From the NCBI RefSeq assembly GCF_003609975.1, contig NZ_AP018400.1, positions 1,624,501-1,688,500 on the forward strand: DNA of 64,000 nt, read 5' to 3'. How positions within the stretch are numbered: position 1 is the stretch's first letter; every line of letters begins with the position of its first letter. Made by a program: the position numbers and the translations under genes. Source of the DNA: Streptococcus ruminantium. GTDB lineage: Bacteria > Bacillota > Bacilli > Lactobacillales > Streptococcaceae. A model generated the notes under the pieces. That model was not told the DNA's origin, searched no databases, and worked only from the letters and a program-made list of their open reading frames with translations. Shown here one piece after another: positions 1 through 8,538 of this stretch.

Positions 1-157
1 TACCTGATTCAGATTTGTAAGTTCCATCTTTCAATACTGCTGTTTTAGCAGCTGAAGATGTTGTTGAAGCAGCTTCCTTCTTAGAACCACAAGCAACAAG
101 TGTCAAAGCAGCACCAAGAACTACCAAACTTTTCAACACGATTTTAGTTGTTTTCAT
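1..157 (-). CDS. Lipoprotein, probable FMN-binding (PplA-like), N-terminus only
   Basis: The gene runs off the left edge; only about 52 N-terminal residues are visible. They form a lipoprotein signal: two lysines, a hydrophobic stretch, then the lipobox LVAC with Cys at about residue 23. A Ser/Ala/Thr-rich linker follows, and the visible part ends in KDGTYKSESG. A 'DGTY' start is typical of FMN-binding-domain lipoproteins, and the neighbours (polyprenyl synthase, NDH-2, EetB-like protein) are those of the FLEET locus, where PplA carries covalent FMN outside the cell. The start has an AAAGGAG ribosome site. The FMN domain itself lies outside the window, so the function is inference. Confidence 0.65.
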   Translation of the reverse strand, partial: MKTTKIVLKSLVVLGAALTLVACGSKKEAASTTSSAAKTAVLKDGTYKSESG

Positions 158-198
158 GACAACACTCCTTTTATAACATAAATAATTTTCTATATATA

Positions 199-227
199 AT
201 AATATACCGAATATATCAAAATGTCTA
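199..227 (-). promoter_or_regulatory. Promoter of the FMN-type lipoprotein gene
   Basis: On the minus strand TAGACA (222-227) and TATTAT (199-204) are 17 bp apart, about 40 bp before the lipoprotein start. The lipoprotein can therefore be transcribed separately from the polyprenyl synthase gene upstream of it. Confidence 0.5.
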
Positions 228-234
228 GTATTTT

Positions 235-1224
235 TTAAAAATAATGACTAAAAATAGTTTCTAATAACTCTCGCAGCGAATCCTGAGATATCTTGGGCAT
301 TCTATCGAGAAAATTTGTCATTTTTTTCAAATAAGCCACCATTAACTGCTCTGTTCTTGCTATAGCTTGTGTAGCAAAAATCTTCTCAGCCAGCACTTCC
401 AAACCCTCGACAGTTGGCTGGTGAATATAGGCTGTTAAATTCTGGCGAATCGCTTTATCTTCTCGTAGAGCAAACAAAAGTGGGGCAGTATAGATACCAT
501 TTTGAATATCCTGTAATCTCGGCTTGCCAGATTGACTTTCAACTAATTGGTAATCAATCAAATCATCTCGTAATTGAAAAGCCATGCCAAGCGCTTGTCC
601 AGAGCGAAAGGCTAGATTACTGTTCTTCTTGGATTGTCCAGGAATAAAACTTCCTAATTGACAAGCTAACCCGAATAGAAAGGCTGTTTTCCCTTGAATT
701 TGCTTCAGATAAGCTTTCATGGTCATATCTGCATCAAACTGATTAAGCAACTGTAAGAGTTCACCACGCAGGATAATTTCCATTAGCTTATCATTACCCA
801 CATTGAAATCCTCCTGCGAAAGCTCTTGTAAACGCAGACCTTTTTCCAACAAGCGTCCCGAATAGGCTAGGAGATAATCTCCAGTATAGATGGCAATACG
901 ATTGGAAAATTGCTGATGGACTGTTTCTACACCTCGTCTCCTCCCTGCCCCATCAATGACATCATCATGGATAAGAGTCGCTAAATGTAGGACCTCCAAA
1001 TGGGCAGCAAAGTACAATTTAGACCGACTAATCTGTCCCTCTATCATCTGGGCAAAGAGCAGACAAAGGCCAGCACGCAGGTATTTGCCCGGTGCCTCTA
1101 CATACTCAACAATCTTTCTCTTAACTGCTGGATGCAAAACCATCATCTCTGATAATATGATGGCTTTAACCTCTTCCAACCCCCTTTTAGTGTCGGGATA
1201 GGGGCTCCAAATTTGATGTACCAC
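235..1224 (-). CDS. Polyprenyl diphosphate synthase (FLEET DmkB-like)
   Basis: A 329-residue trans-isoprenyl diphosphate synthase that extends prenyl diphosphates with isopentenyl diphosphate to make the side chain of a quinone such as demethylmenaquinone. The first Asp-rich motif is visible as HDDVIDGAGRRRG (near residue 88) and the second as FQLRDDLIDY (near residue 217), with KTAFLF between them. The start codon is GTG. It lies 18 bp downstream of the NDH-2 gene on the same strand, so the two are probably co-transcribed. In Listeria and relatives the same kind of enzyme (DmkB) sits in the extracellular electron transfer locus. Chain length cannot be read from the sequence. Confidence 0.85.
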   Translation of the reverse strand: MVHQIWSPYPDTKRGLEEVKAIILSEMMVLHPAVKRKIVEYVEAPGKYLRAGLCLLFAQMIEGQISRSKLYFAAHLEVLHLATLIHDDVIDGAGRRRGVETVHQQFSNRIAIYTGDYLLAYSGRLLEKGLRLQELSQEDFNVGNDKLMEIILRGELLQLLNQFDADMTMKAYLKQIQGKTAFLFGLACQLGSFIPGQSKKNSNLAFRSGQALGMAFQLRDDLIDYQLVESQSGKPRLQDIQNGIYTAPLLFALREDKAIRQNLTAYIHQPTVEGLEVLAEKIFATQAIARTEQLMVAYLKKMTNFLDRMPKISQDSLRELLETIFSHYF

Positions 1225-1242
1225 TAGCTTTTTAATTTTCCT

Positions 1243-3126
1243 TTATTTTTTATCCTTTATACGATAAATATGCTTGGGTTTCCCATAAATTTTCCTATCA
1301 AGAAAACGACCAAGCCATGGCATTATCCAATAGTCCAATCCAAAGGCTCTACCTGCACCATTCATAAGAGAGATAGCCGCAGGAATAAACCAGATATTTA
1401 CCCAGTAGAACATGCCTGATAAACTAAACATAACGACCAAGGCAACCGTTGCCGCAGACACAATCCAAACAAAGGCACCGACAATCAAAGCCAAACCAAT
1501 ACCAATTTCAGCTATGGTCATGAATTTTTGCATAAAGAGTGCCACCTCTTGGTTTGGCATAATAAACTCCATGATAGAGGCAAACCAGTCAGGCATCTTG
1601 TCAAGTACAGCCATCGGTGTCTCACCATAAGCGTAACTCAAACCAAAGATTGGTTCTGCTGCTGTCGTTGCTGCCTGTGATGCACTAGAAACTGCTTCTG
1701 CCGCCGAAGCACCCGATACTGGATCCGCCAACCATGGGAATGGAAAGACGACCTTATCACCAAACCATGAAGTTGTTCCAAACAGACCAAAGGCTTTCTT
1801 TATACCCTCATAAAGCCAAACGGAGCCATACAACACACGAAGTGGAACTGACCAAAGCAGGTTTCCTTTACCTGAAGTGTGACCGCCAAAAATATTCCGT
1901 TTATTCTGAATATCAAAAAACTCATGGCGGACATAGGAGCCCATATAGAAGAAACTCCGAATAGTGAAGAAGTACAGCAAGTTAACCATGTGTTTGACAG
2001 CCATTGCCATGAAACCAGACAGGTGGTACTTATCCATCAAGAATGCAACACCATAGCGCGCACCGATAGAAACCATAAAGCCATCGTATTTCCCTTTGTA
2101 GCTATGCTTCTCACCACCTTTTATAGCAGCGATAATATTGCTGGCTGCTGTGTGTCCAGTTTGCTCAGCAGCTTGAACGATTTGCGGAGTTGGTTTACCT
2201 TCTGATTCTTCAAAGTAGACCAAGTCACCTGCCACATAGACATTTTCCTTACCCTTAGCTTCCATAAATTCATTAGCAACCAGACGCCCTGCTCGTGCTC
2301 TTTCAATTCCGAATTCACTAGCATCCGTGTTGGCTTGGACACCGGCTGTCCAAATAGAAGTATAAGTAGGGATATGGCGACCTGATGAAAGGGTTAGGCT
2401 ATCTTCTTGGATACTAGCAACACCATCACCAAGGACCAACTCAACACCTTTTTTCTCCAGATACTTACGAGCTTTAACTTGCTCCTTTTCTGTCACCATA
2501 GCCAAAATGTTTGGCGTTGCTTCTACTACCTTGAGTGAGAATTCTTTCGGATCTAATTTGAACTCCCGCGCCAAGATTGGCACCCAATCAATCAACTCAC
2601 CAATCATCTCAATACCGGTAAATCCAGCACCAATAACAGTAAAAGTCAACAAGGCACGTCTCTTGACTTCATCATGTTCACGCATAGCCCGATAGCAAGC
2701 GTCAACAATGTGCTCATGCAAGCGCTCTGCTGCTTCAATAGACCAGAGAGTAAAGCCATGTTCTTTAACACCTTTTACACCAAAATCATTGGCCTCACCT
2801 CCCATGGCAAGAAGTAAGTAGTCAAAGTCGAGAGTTTGATGTTCAGCGACCACCTGCTTTTTATCATAGTCGATTTCAACAACCTTATCGGTTACCAACT
2901 GTACTTTTGGATACTTTTTAAAGATACGTTGGAGATCATACTTGATGGCATTTGCTTCCACACGTCCAGCAGCTACTTCATGTAACTCTGTCATATAAGT
3001 GTGGAAAGAGTTCTTGTCAATCAAGGTAACTGTTACATCTTGGTTCTTTTTAAATGTCTTTCCTAACAAGCGTGCTGCTGCAATCCCTGCATAACCAGCA
3101 CCAACAACCACAATATTTTTTGTCAC
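1243..3126 (-). CDS. ndh2: Type II NADH dehydrogenase with C-terminal membrane domain (Ndh2)
   Basis: A 627-residue flavoprotein that oxidises NADH and passes electrons to a quinone without pumping protons. The FAD-binding GAGYAGIAAA motif is at the very N-terminus and the NADH-binding VIGAGFTGIE is near residue 170; VYVAGD near residue 300 is the FAD-contacting segment. Ordinary NDH-2 enzymes are about 400 residues. This one adds about 220 residues rich in hydrophobic segments (DoxX-like), as in Ndh2 of FLEET loci. I chose the GTG at 3126 because AAGGAGG precedes it and a strong promoter at 3170-3198 would put the RNA start inside the longer reading frame beginning at 3171. It is followed at 18 bp by the polyprenyl synthase. 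Confidence 0.88.
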   Translation of the reverse strand: MTKNIVVVGAGYAGIAAARLLGKTFKKNQDVTVTLIDKNSFHTYMTELHEVAAGRVEANAIKYDLQRIFKKYPKVQLVTDKVVEIDYDKKQVVAEHQTLDFDYLLLAMGGEANDFGVKGVKEHGFTLWSIEAAERLHEHIVDACYRAMREHDEVKRRALLTFTVIGAGFTGIEMIGELIDWVPILAREFKLDPKEFSLKVVEATPNILAMVTEKEQVKARKYLEKKGVELVLGDGVASIQEDSLTLSSGRHIPTYTSIWTAGVQANTDASEFGIERARAGRLVANEFMEAKGKENVYVAGDLVYFEESEGKPTPQIVQAAEQTGHTAASNIIAAIKGGEKHSYKGKYDGFMVSIGARYGVAFLMDKYHLSGFMAMAVKHMVNLLYFFTIRSFFYMGSYVRHEFFDIQNKRNIFGGHTSGKGNLLWSVPLRVLYGSVWLYEGIKKAFGLFGTTSWFGDKVVFPFPWLADPVSGASAAEAVSSASQAATTAAEPIFGLSYAYGETPMAVLDKMPDWFASIMEFIMPNQEVALFMQKFMTIAEIGIGLALIVGAFVWIVSAATVALVVMFSLSGMFYWVNIWFIPAAISLMNGAGRAFGLDYWIMPWLGRFLDRKIYGKPKHIYRIKDKK

Positions 3127-3169
3127 AATGTTTCCTCCTTGTGAAAACCAAAACAATTTACATGTTCCC

Positions 3170-3198
3170 ATTATAACCCATTATAGGGACCTTGACAA
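3170..3198 (-). promoter_or_regulatory. Promoter of ndh2
   Basis: TTGTCA (3193-3198) and TATAAT (3170-3175) on the minus strand with a 17-bp spacer. It is a near-consensus vegetative promoter about 45 bp before the GTG start of ndh2. Confidence 0.7.
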
Positions 3199-3237
3199 GG
3201 AAAATTCAATAATTAGTAATATACATGCGGACGAAGC

Positions 3238-3266
3238 TTGCCATAGCGAGCAAAAACAAGTATGAT
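3238..3266 (+). promoter_or_regulatory. Divergent promoter toward the EetB-like gene
   Basis: TTGCCA (3238-3243) and TATGAT (3261-3266) are spaced 17 bp on the plus strand. The predicted RNA would have a leader of about 135 bases before the ATG at 3411. A 9-bp inverted repeat (CAATTGAAA near 3301 and TTTCAATTG near 3382) brackets most of that leader. Confidence 0.45.
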
Positions 3267-3410
3267 AGTAGAACAGATATTCGACTAGAAAGAGATAACC
3301 AATTGAAAGAGAGTTGGATGCACCGCTGTTGAATTGCCTAGACTCAGCCTTGCTTACTCTTTATTCCTTGCTTGAAGGTTATTTCAATTGATTATAACAC
3401 CAACTTTATC

Positions 3411-3950
3411 ATGAACTCCAAACGTCAAACCCTTAATTTTATAACCATGTTGGCAGCGCAGGCAATCGTCATCTCCTTGGTGGAGCGATTGATTACACCA
3501 CCTCTTGCTTTTGCACCGGGGGCAAAATTAGGACTAGGAAATCTTATCAGTCTTATTGCCATCTTTACCTTACCTGCTAAAGATAGCGTTAAAGTTGTCG
3601 CACTTCGCCTACTTATTTCAACCTTTTTGGGTGGAACTTTTTCAACCTTCCTCTATGGCTTTGCAGGGACTACTCTTAGTTATGTAGTGATGCTAGCTAC
3701 CAAGCAACTTGGCCCTAAACGAGTGAGCCCCATTGGAATCTCCATTCTGGGTGGTATCTTGCACAATCTCGGACAACTCTTGGTTTTCGCTATCATCGCA
3801 CGTTCCCTATTTGTCTTAAACTATCTTCCTATTCTGGCCTTCACAGGAATTTTATCAGGACTCATCGTTGGATTAGCTGCCACCTACCTTCTCCAAAAAG
3901 TCGGACCTCTCCGCCACTACCATAAGCAAATACTAGCTGAGTGGAAGTAG
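3411..3950 (+). CDS. eetB: Gx transporter family membrane protein, EetB-like
   Basis: A very hydrophobic protein of about 179 residues with five or six predicted membrane helices and the Gly-rich segment FAPGAKLGLGNLISL typical of the Gx transporter / heptaprenyl-diphosphate-synthase component I family. In FLEET loci this family is EetB, the membrane partner in passing electrons from quinone to extracellular flavin. It is divergent from ndh2. The usual partner EetA (NusG-domain-II protein) is not next to it here. The start is uncertain: the ATG at 3411 begins MNSKRQTLNF, which fits the family, but neither it nor the TTG at 3372 has a convincing ribosome site. Confidence 0.75.
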   Translation: MNSKRQTLNFITMLAAQAIVISLVERLITPPLAFAPGAKLGLGNLISLIAIFTLPAKDSVKVVALRLLISTFLGGTFSTFLYGFAGTTLSYVVMLATKQLGPKRVSPIGISILGGILHNLGQLLVFAIIARSLFVLNYLPILAFTGILSGLIVGLAATYLLQKVGPLRHYHKQILAEWK

Positions 3951-3984
3951 CTTCCAACGGCCTACTTTATTGATAACTCTAGCC

Positions 3985-4021
3985 GCCAGTTTTTCATCAA
4001 TTGATTGACACTCAAACTGGC
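3985..4021 (+). [10 protein letters not shown]. Hairpin after the EetB-like gene
   Basis: GCCAGTTT and AAACTGGC form an 8-bp stem 35 bp after the stop codon at 3950. No U-run follows, so this may be an RNA-stabilising or weak [11 protein letters not shown] hairpin rather than a strong [10 protein letters not shown]. Confidence 0.3.
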
Positions 4022-4122
4022 TATATCAACTGAATTCCAGAAAGGCCGCTCCTTTTATCACAACAATCTACTTTTCGTACACTTCGTAAAAGAAAAAATC
4101 TACTCCTTTGCTTGTTTGTCCC

Positions 4123-4150
4123 TTACATTTTCTTTCTTTTATGCTACAAT
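4123..4150 (+). promoter_or_regulatory. Promoter of ktrB-ktrA
   Basis: TTACAT (4123-4128), a 16-bp spacer and TACAAT (4145-4150) preceded by TG (extended -10). The RNA would begin near 4157, which supports the ATG at 4187 as the start of ktrB. Confidence 0.5.
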
Positions 4151-4186
4151 AGCTTCATCTTTATTTTTTTAGCAAAGGTAGAATGT

Positions 4187-5536
4187 ATGTTACCATTTAG
4201 AATGAAACTTTCTCCTAGTCAACGAATCATTGTTAGTTTTTTATTTGTGATTCTGACAGGATCTGTTTTACTAAGTCTTCCCATCTCACAGATTAGTACT
4301 TCTGCTGCAACCTACTGGGATCACCTATTCACTTCTGTCTCTATGGTTTGTGTAACTGGACTCTTTACCAAGGCCGTTGCTGAAACCTATTCGACATTTG
4401 GACAGATCATTTGCATGATGTTGATCCAAATTGGAGGGATGAGCTTAATCGGTTTTATCGGTCTCTTTGCCCTGCGGGGAGGACGAAAGATGAACTTCAT
4501 GAATATGGCAACCCTACAAGAAGCATTAAATCGTTCTGATACCAAATATTTTCGTAGCTTTCTCAAATCAGCTTTTGGTTTTACCTTAAGCATTGAAGCC
4601 TTCGGTGCCCTGCTACTTTCCTTCCAGTTTGTTCCTGAACTCGGATGGGCGAAAGGAATATTTACTTCTATTTTCGTAGCTATCTCAGCCTTCTGCAATG
4701 CAGGTTTTGACAACTTGGGCACAAGCAGCATGGGGCAGTATGTAGACAATCCATTGATAAACTTAACACTAGCCACTCTCATCATCATGGGAGGTTTAGG
4801 ATTTTCCGTCTGGTTCGACTTTCAAACACAAATTGGTCAAAAACGTAGCCTATCTAAATTGGGGTTTCACACAAAAGTCGTTCTAGGCTTGACAGGTACT
4901 ATTCTAGTACTCGGCACCTTATTGACCCTACTCACCGAGTGGAACAATCCTTCCACCATCGGAAATCTATCATTTGGCCATAAGATTCTAGCAAGTTTTT
5001 TCCAGACAGTTACCATGCGAACGGCCGGTTTTGCTAGTATTGACTATACCAAGGCCGAGCCCATCACCCTTCTTATCTACATTTTCCAAATGATGTTGGG
5101 AGGGGCACCTGGTGGTACAGCAGGTGGTATTAAGATTACTGCCTTCCTAACTCTGGTACTCTATGCACGCAGCGAAATATTAGGTTTGCCTCATACCAAT
5201 TTCATGAGTCGAACCATTGACAATCTCAGTATTCGTAAAGCCTTTGCAACTTTTTCTGTATTTCTCCTCATGTTTATCATGGGACTTTTTGCACTCGCTC
5301 TTACAGACCGGCAACAACCGCTTCTCTTTGTAATATTTGAGGTAATGTCGGCACTAGCAACCGTTGGAGTAACAGCCAATCTAACCCCCAATTTAACCAT
5401 GGCAGGTCAAGCTATTATCATGGCTCTCATGTTCTTTGGACGCATCGGTCCTCTATCTATCCTTGCTAGTCTTTCTGCTCGGAAGCTGTCTAAAAAAGAA
5501 AGTCTACAATACGCAAAATCATCCATGCTTGTTTAA
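4187..5536 (+). CDS. ktrB: Potassium uptake membrane subunit, TrkH/KtrB family
   Basis: A 449-residue membrane protein of the Trk/Ktr superfamily, which moves potassium through four pore-loop repeats. Selectivity-type loops are visible as VCVTGL, FCNAGFDNLG, TMRTAGFASI and ALATVGVTANL, each centred on the conserved glycine. At 449 residues it is closer to KtrB of Bacillus than to the longer TrkH. The ATG at 4187 has an AAAGGTAG ribosome site; the longer frame from 4112 would start upstream of the predicted promoter. The regulatory subunit gene follows after 12 bp. Confidence 0.9.
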   Translation: MLPFRMKLSPSQRIIVSFLFVILTGSVLLSLPISQISTSAATYWDHLFTSVSMVCVTGLFTKAVAETYSTFGQIICMMLIQIGGMSLIGFIGLFALRGGRKMNFMNMATLQEALNRSDTKYFRSFLKSAFGFTLSIEAFGALLLSFQFVPELGWAKGIFTSIFVAISAFCNAGFDNLGTSSMGQYVDNPLINLTLATLIIMGGLGFSVWFDFQTQIGQKRSLSKLGFHTKVVLGLTGTILVLGTLLTLLTEWNNPSTIGNLSFGHKILASFFQTVTMRTAGFASIDYTKAEPITLLIYIFQMMLGGAPGGTAGGIKITAFLTLVLYARSEILGLPHTNFMSRTIDNLSIRKAFATFSVFLLMFIMGLFALALTDRQQPLLFVIFEVMSALATVGVTANLTPNLTMAGQAIIMALMFFGRIGPLSILASLSARKLSKKESLQYAKSSMLV

Positions 5537-5548
5537 AAAGGAGAAATT

Positions 5549-6214
5549 ATGTCAAACTACACTATTGGAATTCTCGGCTTAGGTGTTTTCGGTACCACTA
5601 TCGCTAAGACCTTGCATAATTACGATTGTAATATCATTGCCATTGATAACCACGAACAACAAATCAATCACCTCGAGCCCTTTCTAACACGTGGTGTCGT
5701 TGGTGATATCACCGATCGTTCTCTTCTTAGGGCAGCGGGAATTGGAAACTGTGATGCAGTTGTTGTTGCCACAGGTGAAAATTTGGAATCCAGTGTTCTT
5801 GCAGTCATGCACAGCAAAGTTCTGGGAGTTCCAATGGTTATCGCTAAGGTGAAAGGGACAACCACAAAAGAAGTTCTTCTGCGTGTGGGAGCCGATAAAG
5901 TGATTTCACCCGAACGTGAAACTGGTATTTCTCTCGCCAAACAATTACTTCACAGAGATACAACCAGTCTTTTTGAATTAGATGGCAATGTTTCCATCGT
6001 TGAATTCCATCCACCTGTTAAATGGATTGGAAAAACATTGGGTGAATTAAAACTACGCCAACATTATAAACTCAATATTATTGGTTTCCGCAACAATGAA
6101 ACTCAAGAATTGAACATCCAGCTAACACCTGATTATGTCTTCAAAACCAACGAACTGATTCTAGCTGTTACAGACCACAATACTGTTGATCATTTTGAAG
6201 ACTTGACCAACTAA
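5549..6214 (+). CDS. ktrA: Potassium uptake regulatory subunit, TrkA/KtrA family
   Basis: A 221-residue cytoplasmic RCK protein that gates the membrane subunit encoded just upstream. The N-terminal Rossmann domain shows GLGVFGTTIAKTL and the acidic NAD/ATP-contact residue in IIAIDNHE; the C-terminal RCK_C part (about residues 135-220) ends the protein. In Firmicutes this domain is a known receptor for cyclic di-AMP, which is family knowledge and cannot be shown here. The gene is in one operon with ktrB (12-bp gap, AAGGAG ribosome site) and is closed by a strong hairpin. Confidence 0.9.
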   Translation: MSNYTIGILGLGVFGTTIAKTLHNYDCNIIAIDNHEQQINHLEPFLTRGVVGDITDRSLLRAAGIGNCDAVVVATGENLESSVLAVMHSKVLGVPMVIAKVKGTTTKEVLLRVGADKVISPERETGISLAKQLLHRDTTSLFELDGNVSIVEFHPPVKWIGKTLGELKLRQHYKLNIIGFRNNETQELNIQLTPDYVFKTNELILAVTDHNTVDHFEDLTN

Positions 6215-6220
6215 AATAAA

Positions 6221-6262
6221 AACAAGCCTACTAGAATTTTTTCATCGGTAGGCTTGTTATTT
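6221..6262 (+). [10 protein letters not shown]. [10 protein letters not shown] after ktrA
   Basis: AACAAGCCTAC and GTAGGCTTGTT pair perfectly over 11 bp around a 16-base loop, starting seven bases after the ktrA stop codon. The MATE ribosome site (AAGGAG) begins about 10 bases after the stem, so read-through would supply the MATE gene. Confidence 0.75.
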
Positions 6263-6282
6263 CTTGTACTTAAGGAGAATTT

Positions 6283-7620
6283 ATGAATGATTTAACCAAA
6301 GGAAAACCGATTATCGTTATCTTGCGTTTTACCATCCCATTACTGGTTGGCTCGTTTTTCCAACTAGCCTATAATTTTTCAGATTCGATGATTGTCGGAC
6401 ACACCTTAGGAAAAGAAGCTTTCGCAAGCGTTGGAACAGCCGGCAGCTTGATATTTCTAATTATCGGTTTCGCACAAGGATTGACGAGTGGATTAGCTAT
6501 TGTCTCCGCCCAACGATTCGGAGCCAAAGATACCATTGGACTACGGAGAAGCTTTGTCCATGGACTTTTTTACTCCACACTAGTCAGTCTTGTACTTACA
6601 GTTCTATCGCTTGCCTTTTTACGTCCAATTTTGGAGCTACTACAGACTCCAATGAACTTGATTGAATACTCCCAGAGCTTTATGTCTGCCATATTTGGTG
6701 GAATGGTTTTCACTATATTCTATAATTATTTATCAGCAGTCATCCGCAGTCTAGGTGATTCCATTACCCCTTTAATTGCTCTAATCATTGCTTGCTTTAT
6801 CAACATCGCCCTCGATTTCTTCTTTATTTTGTATATCGGTTGGGGCGTTTTTGGAGCCGGTGTTGCTACAATCACTGCTCAAGCAATTTCTGTTCTCTAC
6901 CTCCTCTATCACATAAAAAAGAACATTCCTTACTTCCATCTCACCAGAGACGATTGGAGACTGGACAAGGAGAATTTGAAAAAGCATGCTCAGATTGGTT
7001 TTCCTATGGGGTTTCAAGCCAGTATCATCGCAATCGGTGCCCTCACACTTCAAGCCATGCTCAATCAGCTTGGTACAGATGCGATTGCGGCTCAAGCCAT
7101 TGCTAGTAAAACCGACCAACTCGCTATGCTCCCCATGGTCAATCTTGGTCTAGCTGTTTCTACCTTTACTGCACAGAACTACGGAGCCAGATACTACGAG
7201 AGAATACTTGAAGGGCTCAAACATTCCCTCTGGATTGATATTGCTTGGTCTATTTTCTACGCCATCTTATTGATTACTTTTCACTCCTTCTTCGCCGGCT
7301 TATTTTTACCAAACGCCAGTAAAGAAGTCTCCTCTCTCGCTCTGACTTACTTTATCATCAACGGAATTTGTTATTGGATTCTAGCGATTCTATTTGTTGT
7401 TCGCAGCTTTGTTCAAGGCTTGGGGAAAGGCTTCATTCCAACCTTAGCTGGTTTTGGCGAATTGATTATGCGGGCTGGTGTAGCAATTATAGGACTTCAT
7501 CTCTTTGGCTTTTACGGTGTTGCGGCTGCCAATCCCGCAGCTTGGATTGGCAGCGTCCTCGTCCTTATTCCAAGCGCCATCATCTTGGCTAAGAAACTAA
7601 AAAAAGGAGAGGCCGTCTGA
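6283..7620 (+). CDS. MATE family multidrug exporter
   Basis: A 445-residue membrane protein with about twelve helices in two similar halves. The start matches the family (PIIVILRFTIPLLVGSFFQLAYNFSDSMIVG), and the second half repeats the pattern near PMGFQASIIAIGALTLQAMLN. Such proteins expel cationic drugs or metabolites using a sodium or proton gradient; the substrate cannot be inferred. The gene starts at ATG 6283 after AAGGAG. No promoter is evident in the short gap after the ktrA [10 protein letters not shown]. Confidence 0.88.
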   Translation: MNDLTKGKPIIVILRFTIPLLVGSFFQLAYNFSDSMIVGHTLGKEAFASVGTAGSLIFLIIGFAQGLTSGLAIVSAQRFGAKDTIGLRRSFVHGLFYSTLVSLVLTVLSLAFLRPILELLQTPMNLIEYSQSFMSAIFGGMVFTIFYNYLSAVIRSLGDSITPLIALIIACFINIALDFFFILYIGWGVFGAGVATITAQAISVLYLLYHIKKNIPYFHLTRDDWRLDKENLKKHAQIGFPMGFQASIIAIGALTLQAMLNQLGTDAIAAQAIASKTDQLAMLPMVNLGLAVSTFTAQNYGARYYERILEGLKHSLWIDIAWSIFYAILLITFHSFFAGLFLPNASKEVSSLALTYFIINGICYWILAILFVVRSFVQGLGKGFIPTLAGFGELIMRAGVAIIGLHLFGFYGVAAANPAAWIGSVLVLIPSAIILAKKLKKGEAV

Positions 7621-7635
7621 GTCCCTTATATAACG

Positions 7636-7765
7636 AAGAGCTTGGGACAAAAAGATTTTCAATTTTGAAAATCTCAATTATCAAGTCCTTTATATTTATA
7701 ATTGAACAAAAAAAGCGAACAAAACTAGTTTTCTGACAATCAGAATCTTGGTTTGTTCGCTTTTT
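7636..7765 (+). repeat. Intergenic repeat ending in a GCGAACAA [17 protein letters not shown]
   Basis: A GAGCTTGGGACAAAAAG box (7639-7655) is followed by a stem AAAAAGCGAACAAA (about 7709-7723) / TTTGTTCGCTTTTT (7752-7765), with a nested stem TTCTGA/TCAGAA. T-runs on both strands make it a two-way [17 protein letters not shown] the MATE gene and the DUF896 gene. Related hairpins occur at 20198-20252 and 24877-24932. Confidence 0.65.
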
Positions 7766-7805
7766 ATATATGAAATTGGACTATTATCCCAACTTCTTTT
7801 TATAT

Positions 7806-8063
7806 TTAAGAGTTCGGATCATCCAAGCTCCGCCCGTGTAACCCCTTTTCTCGTTGAACTTGACGAAGTTTTTCAGGTGTGACATCGTTTCCTTCTTCAT
7901 CCACGAGCTTAATTCCTTCAATGTGATGACGAATGGCACGACGATACCCTTCAATATACTCCTCACGCAACTTTGCTTGCTCCACTTTTTCTTCTGGTGT
8001 CAAAGTACCTGCTTTTTTCTTCTTAGCTAATTCATTGATACGATTGATTTTTGCTTGTTCCAT
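7806..8063 (-). CDS. DUF896 family protein (YnzC-like)
   Basis: An 85-residue cytoplasmic protein of the DUF896/YnzC family. The conserved helical hairpin [18 protein letters not shown] is at residues 7-24 and the family C-terminus [15 protein letters not shown] is intact. Molecular function is not established for the family. I placed the start at ATG 8063 ([10 protein letters not shown]) because homologues begin there; the frame continues upstream to 8120 without family similarity. Neither start has a strong ribosome site. It lies downstream of the small lipoprotein and glyS on the same strand. Confidence 0.85.
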   Translation of the reverse strand: MEQAKINRINELAKKKKAGTLTPEEKVEQAKLREEYIEGYRRAIRHHIEGIKLVDEEGNDVTPEKLRQVQREKGLHGRSLDDPNS

Positions 8064-8181
8064 ATAAGATACAAAGGGCGTTAAGGACGAAATAAGAATA
8101 GGAGTTTTCCACCGTATCATTTATACGAGAAAAAACATCTCTTTTATACAGTCCTTAGCCCGTGTTCAATTCCTTTCTCTA

Positions 8182-8538
8182 CTACTTTAATTTCGTAAAT
8201 TCCACACTAGTAGTTGTTCCAAGTGTTCCCGTTGAGGCTACCTGTTGGAAGGAGATACGATTTTCCTCTATCTTCTTAATATGGAAAGTAGCCCCACTAG
8301 AATCCGTTAAAACCCAGCCTTCTTCATTTTGAGTCAAACTTGCTCCTTCTGTTAAAACAGTATCTCCACCAGAAATAATCCATCCTTTTTCAGACTCCTT
8401 AAAGGTGTAAATAACCGACCACTCCTCACTCTGCCAATTCCCCTCTAACCAAGCTGTCGAAGAAGTTTTGGAAGTACAAGCTGCTATTATTAAAATGCAG
8501 ACTAAAATACCAAACAGTTTTACGATTTTCTTCATCAT
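8182..8538 (-). CDS. Small lipoprotein of unknown function
   Basis: A 118-residue protein with a lipoprotein signal peptide; the lipobox IIAAC puts the lipidated Cys at residue 21. The mature part is small and beta-rich in appearance (GNWQSEEWSVIYTF, GWIISGGDTVLTEG), resembling small secreted lipocalin-like folds, but I do not recognise a family. The first ATG overlaps the glyS stop codon (TAATG), and a second in-frame ATG follows directly. It is translationally coupled to glyS, which may be an accident of operon packing. Confidence 0.75.
   Translation of the reverse strand: MMKKIVKLFGILVCILIIAACTSKTSSTAWLEGNWQSEEWSVIYTFKESEKGWIISGGDTVLTEGASLTQNEEGWVLTDSSGATFHIKKIEENRISFQQVASTGTLGTTTSVEFTKLK

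Noticed and set aside
3267..3410. Search for an eetA remnant upstream of the EetB-like gene
   Set aside because: No frame in the gap resembles a NusG-domain-II protein.
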